Assembly (NCBI GenBank): GCA_027033875.1
Contig: JALVKK010000263.1
Location: 1-8,214, forward strand
Direction: 5' to 3'
DNA from: Flavobacteriales bacterium
GTDB lineage: Bacteria > Bacteroidota > Bacteroidia > Flavobacteriales > Flavobacteriaceae
DNA: 8,214 bases
Position numbers and translations under genes: made by a program. Shown here one piece after another: positions 5,885 to 8,214 of the stretch. The stretch's first letter is position 1; each line of letters begins with the position of its first letter. The notes below the pieces were generated by a model. That model did not search any database and was not told where the DNA came from. It worked only from the letters and a program-made list of their open reading frames with translations.

Positions 5885-7086
5885 ACAGGTTTTTTTGGCT
5901 CTTATTATTTTTCTTTTCTTTATCAACAACGGCTCAATATAATAAACTGTTGATTATCAACAATTCTGCTGATGTAAAATCCCATACATTAACACTTCAA
6001 ATTGACAATATATCGTTTGTCAAGGACAATGAATATTTTAATCTGATAGCTGACGGTTATACGCTTTTGGGGAATCAATCCGAGTTGTCTTTGATATATC
6101 AAGCGCATCAAAACTACCGTTTTACCGCCGGGTTTTACGCTTTAAAATATTTCGGGGCACAGGGTTTTGAACCGCTAATACCTTATATCGGTTTGCAAAT
6201 CAAACAAGGAAATAGCCGCTTTTATTTCGGTAAATTATATACAGCAGATTTACATCAATTATCCGGTGAAATTTACGCTTTTGAACGTTTGTTGGATCAA
6301 CACCGTATTGAACACGGACTACAACACCGGTTTAAAAACGAACACTGGCAGACTGATACTTGGCTCGAATGGGAACATTTTATTCAAAAAGGAGACAACC
6401 GGCGTGAACGACTCAATTTTGGACAAACAACGACTTTCAAACAAAATTTCAAACAATGGGAATTGCGCGTTCCGCTACAGATTTATCTGCAACATCGTGG
6501 CGGACAAATCAATGTCAGAACAGGCAACAACAATGTCAATAATGCTGTGGTAATTGCCAATTCGGCTATCGGGTTTTCGCTGGAAAACAAACTGAATAAA
6601 CTGACAAGTGCCGGTATCAAATACCAATATTTCAGTCATGCTGTTAATACTGATAATCCCGAAGAATTGCTTTTTAAATCAGGCTATGCGCATAAATTGC
6701 AGATTTTTGCAAAATACCGTCATTGGCAAACTTACTTGTCTTACTGGCAAGCCAATCGTTTTGTTGCACCAAAAGGTGATGATATGTATCAATCAGTCAG
6801 CCGGCGGATCGAAAAATATACGGACAGTCAAAACCAGCCTGTTACGGTTTTTAGTAACCATACAGAACCTCATAGAAAACTTTTTAGCTTAACAACGACA
6901 TACCGAAAGGAAATATTTAAAGATTTGGATTTGGCATTTGTGGTTGATGCTTATTATCAGCTCAACAAATCCTCTATCCAAAGCGCCTATTACACTTCGG
7001 AAGTCTATCATCAATGGGATTATGCTTTAGGCTTGTATCTTCAATACCGTTTTGGTTGTAAAATAGAAAAGTTGCCGTCTTATTAA
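5881..7086 (+). CDS. Exported protein, probable outer-membrane beta-barrel, function unknown
   Basis: The protein has 401 residues, with signal peptide MNRFFWLLLFFFSLSTTA (cleavage after Ala18 before Gln-Tyr). The mature chain is made of many short amphipathic strand-like segments rich in Tyr, Phe, Gln and His, such as YRFTAGFYALKYFG, SRFYFGKLY, WQTDTWLEWEHF, LRVPLQIYLQHR, AGIKYQYFSHA and YALGLYLQYRF. No globular-domain motif, TonB box, plug domain or lipobox is visible. This pattern fits a barrel of roughly 14-18 strands, that is, a porin-like or export protein; the strand number is a guess. A short tail (GCKIEKLPSY) with the only cysteine I noticed follows the last probable strand. The start overlaps the stop of the smaller barrel gene, suggesting a joint role. 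Confidence 0.72.
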   Translation: MNRFFWLLLFFFSLSTTAQYNKLLIINNSADVKSHTLTLQIDNISFVKDNEYFNLIADGYTLLGNQSELSLIYQAHQNYRFTAGFYALKYFGAQGFEPLIPYIGLQIKQGNSRFYFGKLYTADLHQLSGEIYAFERLLDQHRIEHGLQHRFKNEHWQTDTWLEWEHFIQKGDNRRERLNFGQTTTFKQNFKQWELRVPLQIYLQHRGGQINVRTGNNNVNNAVVIANSAIGFSLENKLNKLTSAGIKYQYFSHAVNTDNPEELLFKSGYAHKLQIFAKYRHWQTYLSYWQANRFVAPKGDDMYQSVSRRIEKYTDSQNQPVTVFSNHTEPHRKLFSLTTTYRKEIFKDLDLAFVVDAYYQLNKSSIQSAYYTSEVYHQWDYALGLYLQYRFGCKIEKLPSY

Positions 7087-7105
7087 TAATCAAATTATTT
7101 TCAAA

Positions 7106-7243
7106 ATGAAAAAACTATTCGATAATTCCGAATACAAAAATTGGTTACAGGAGCTTAAAAGCAAAATCAAATCAAGTCAAATTAAAGCCGCTTTAAGTGT
7201 TAATATGGAACTTATAAGGCTTTTTGGGATATTGGAAAAATGA
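7106..7243 (+). pseudogene. N-terminal fragment of a frameshifted DUF1016/YhcG nuclease gene
   Basis: The frame has 45 codons: MKKLFDNSEYKNWLQELKSK and onward to VNMELIRLFGILEK, then TGA 7241-7243. Up to Phe40 it reads like the start of the DUF1016 N-terminal helical domain. After Phe40 the expected continuation WDIGKMI is found in the -1 frame (TGG at 7225-7227), joining directly to the large frame that contains ATG 7240. One missing T in the run CTTTTTGGG (7220-7228) explains the break. Joined, the protein would have 356 residues, a normal length for the family. The fragment starts 19 bases after the preceding stop. It could be a true mutation, a sequencing error in the T run, or a -1 slippage site. 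Confidence 0.8.
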
Positions 7244-8175
7244 TTGTTAAGAAACAAGAAAAAGCTAACTGGGGAAGTAAATTTATTGACCAATTAGCAA
7301 AGGATTTAAAAGTAGAATTTCCAAATTTAACAGGTTTTTCAAGGTCAAACTTATATCTTATGAAACAGTTCTATCTGTTTTATAATCAAGGTGATATATT
7401 TGTCGACCAACTTGGTCGACAATTGAAAAAAAAATTAAAGGAAGAATATTTGACACAAATTCCATGGAAACATAATGTTAGAATAGTCCAAAAATCTCAA
7501 ACAGTAGATGAAGCTCTTTTTTATGTAAAAAAAACTATAGAGAACAATTGGAGCCGTTCGGTTTTGGAATATCAAATAGAGACCAAATTATTTGAGCGGC
7601 AAGGTAAAGCTATTACTAATTTTAAAAAGACGCTTCCATATCCTAACAGCGATTTAGCCTTGGAATTGCTAAAAGATCCATATAATTTTGATTTCATTGC
7701 GTTATCTGAAAAAGCAAAGGAAAAAGATTTGGAAGACAAGTTGATACAACACATTACAGAATTTTTGTTGGAACTAGGTAAAGGTTTTGCCTATATGGGA
7801 AGGCAATATAAATTACAAGTTGGCAAAAAGGAATTTTTTACCGACTTGTTGTTTTATCATACCAAACTAAAATCTTATGTAATTATTGAATTGAAAATGA
7901 ATTCGTTCCAACCGGAATATATAGGTAAACTTAATTTTTACATTACGGCCATAAATGAAATATTAAAAGATGAGACGGATAACCAGACAATCGGTATTTT
8001 GTTGTGTAAAACTAAGGACAATGTCATAGTGGATTTTTCAATCAAAGATATCAATAAACCGATTGGGGTAAGTGAATACAGTTATAAACGGCTTCCTGAA
8101 AATATCAAAGCACAACTGCCAAGTGAAACAGACTTTAAACAAGTATTAAACGATAAGAATATTCAAATAGAATAA
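7240..8175 (+). CDS. DUF1016 / YhcG-type PD-(D/E)XK nuclease, main (C-terminal) reading frame
   Basis: The frame has 311 residues from ATG 7240. This ATG is probably not the native start, because the family's N-terminus lies upstream in another frame. Residues 1-45 continue the N-terminal helical domain (WGSKFIDQLAKDL, GFSRSNLYLMKQFY); 75-145 hold the IPWKHN segment; about 165-300 form the nuclease domain: LEDKLIQHITEFLLELGKGF, YMGRQYKLQVG, FFTDLLFYH (Asp202), VIIELKM (Glu217, Lys219), YIGKLNFYITAI and IGILLCK. The D...ExK core of PD-(D/E)XK nucleases is intact. Family members are often found in variable islands and near restriction-modification genes, and are thought to cut nucleic acid; the exact substrate is unsettled. 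No methylase or specificity gene is seen here. Base composition is lower in G+C than the neighbours. Activity depends on whether the frameshift is real. Confidence 0.85.
   Translation: MIVKKQEKANWGSKFIDQLAKDLKVEFPNLTGFSRSNLYLMKQFYLFYNQGDIFVDQLGRQLKKKLKEEYLTQIPWKHNVRIVQKSQTVDEALFYVKKTIENNWSRSVLEYQIETKLFERQGKAITNFKKTLPYPNSDLALELLKDPYNFDFIALSEKAKEKDLEDKLIQHITEFLLELGKGFAYMGRQYKLQVGKKEFFTDLLFYHTKLKSYVIIELKMNSFQPEYIGKLNFYITAINEILKDETDNQTIGILLCKTKDNVIVDFSIKDINKPIGVSEYSYKRLPENIKAQLPSETDFKQVLNDKNIQIE
7400..7422. repeat. 23-bp perfect inverted repeat inside the nuclease gene
   Basis: TTGTCGACCAA (7400-7410), one central C (7411), then TTGGTCGACAA (7412-7422): eleven-base arms without mismatch. It contains GTCGAC twice. 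In RNA it would form a stem of about ten pairs with a three-base loop. It lies in codons for residues 54-61, between the N-terminal helical part and the IPWKHN segment, not in a catalytic motif. It is not followed by a T run, so it is not an ordinary terminator. Confidence 0.9.
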
Positions 8176-8187
8176 GAATTTTAATCT

Positions 8188-8214
8188 TTATCGTTGCCAG
8201 TCTTCAAATTTGAC
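8188..8214 (-). CDS. Possible 3' end of a convergent gene (partial)
   Basis: Read on the - strand from the window edge, the last bases give VKFEDWQR followed by TAA (8190..8188). This has the look of a natural C-terminus and would place a gene convergent with the nuclease gene, with 12 bases between stops. Nine codons cannot establish a gene, and no product can be named. Confidence 0.3.
   Translation of the reverse strand, partial: VKFEDWQR

Noticed and set aside
6266..6892. Two + strand frames (6266-6553 and 6608-6892) overlapping the 401-residue exported protein
   Set aside because: They are in another frame of a gene with a signal peptide and continuous strand pattern, and show no protein-like features of their own.
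7085..7100. AATAAT-CAA-ATTATT hairpin followed by T, as a terminator after the outer-membrane pair
   Set aside because: The stem is six A-T pairs only, with a very short T run; it is too weak to call.
7106..8175. Toxin-antitoxin-like layout: a 45-codon frame overlapping a larger gene by ATGA
   Set aside because: The small frame is the missing N-terminus of the larger protein and joins it precisely after one base change, so it is a split gene, not two genes.
7240..8175. Component of a restriction-modification system
   Set aside because: The family can accompany such systems, but no methylase, specificity or translocase gene is present in this window.

Overview
The window comes from a low-to-moderate G+C member of the Bacteroidota, most likely from the Flavobacteriia or a close relative. 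Four things point there: the beta subunit of ATP synthase carries a block of about 27 extra residues typical of that phylum; the epsilon subunit is only 92 residues; exported proteins have signal peptides ending in A-Q; and genes lack Shine-Dalgarno sequences, with promoter-like boxes of the TTTG...TAnnTTTG type. Genus or species cannot be told from this sequence alone.

Region 1 (1-2900) is the 3' part of an F-type ATP synthase operon on the + strand: the tail of atpA (alpha), then atpG (gamma), atpD (beta) and atpC (epsilon), closed by a strong intrinsic terminator at 2852-2886. These are F1 subunits that make ATP from the ion gradient at the cytoplasmic face of the inner membrane. Region 2 (2900-3519) has its own candidate promoter and a bitopic membrane protein with a C-terminal SPOR domain, probably a septal peptidoglycan-binding protein.

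Region 3 (3522-5110) runs on the - strand: a peptidase S66 L,D-carboxypeptidase (peptidoglycan recycling) followed by lipB (octanoyl transfer for lipoate synthesis). The two overlap by one base (TAATG) and converge on the SPOR gene with only two bases between stop codons. Region 4 (5111-7086) is a divergent intergenic region holding a candidate promoter (5163-5194) and a 7-bp tandem repeat (5339-5370), then two exported, probable outer-membrane beta-barrel proteins overlapping by ATGA.

Region 5 (7106-8175) is a DUF1016/YhcG-type PD-(D/E)XK nuclease gene split by a -1 frameshift at a run of five T (7221-7225). It is visibly A+T-richer than its surroundings and contains a 23-bp inverted repeat. 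It is the most accessory-looking part of the window. The last 27 bases may be the 3' end of a convergent - strand gene. I see no RNA gene, CRISPR array, insertion sequence or attachment site. No clearly new multi-gene system can be demonstrated; the best leads are the frameshifted nuclease with its palindrome and the repeat-preceded outer-membrane pair.
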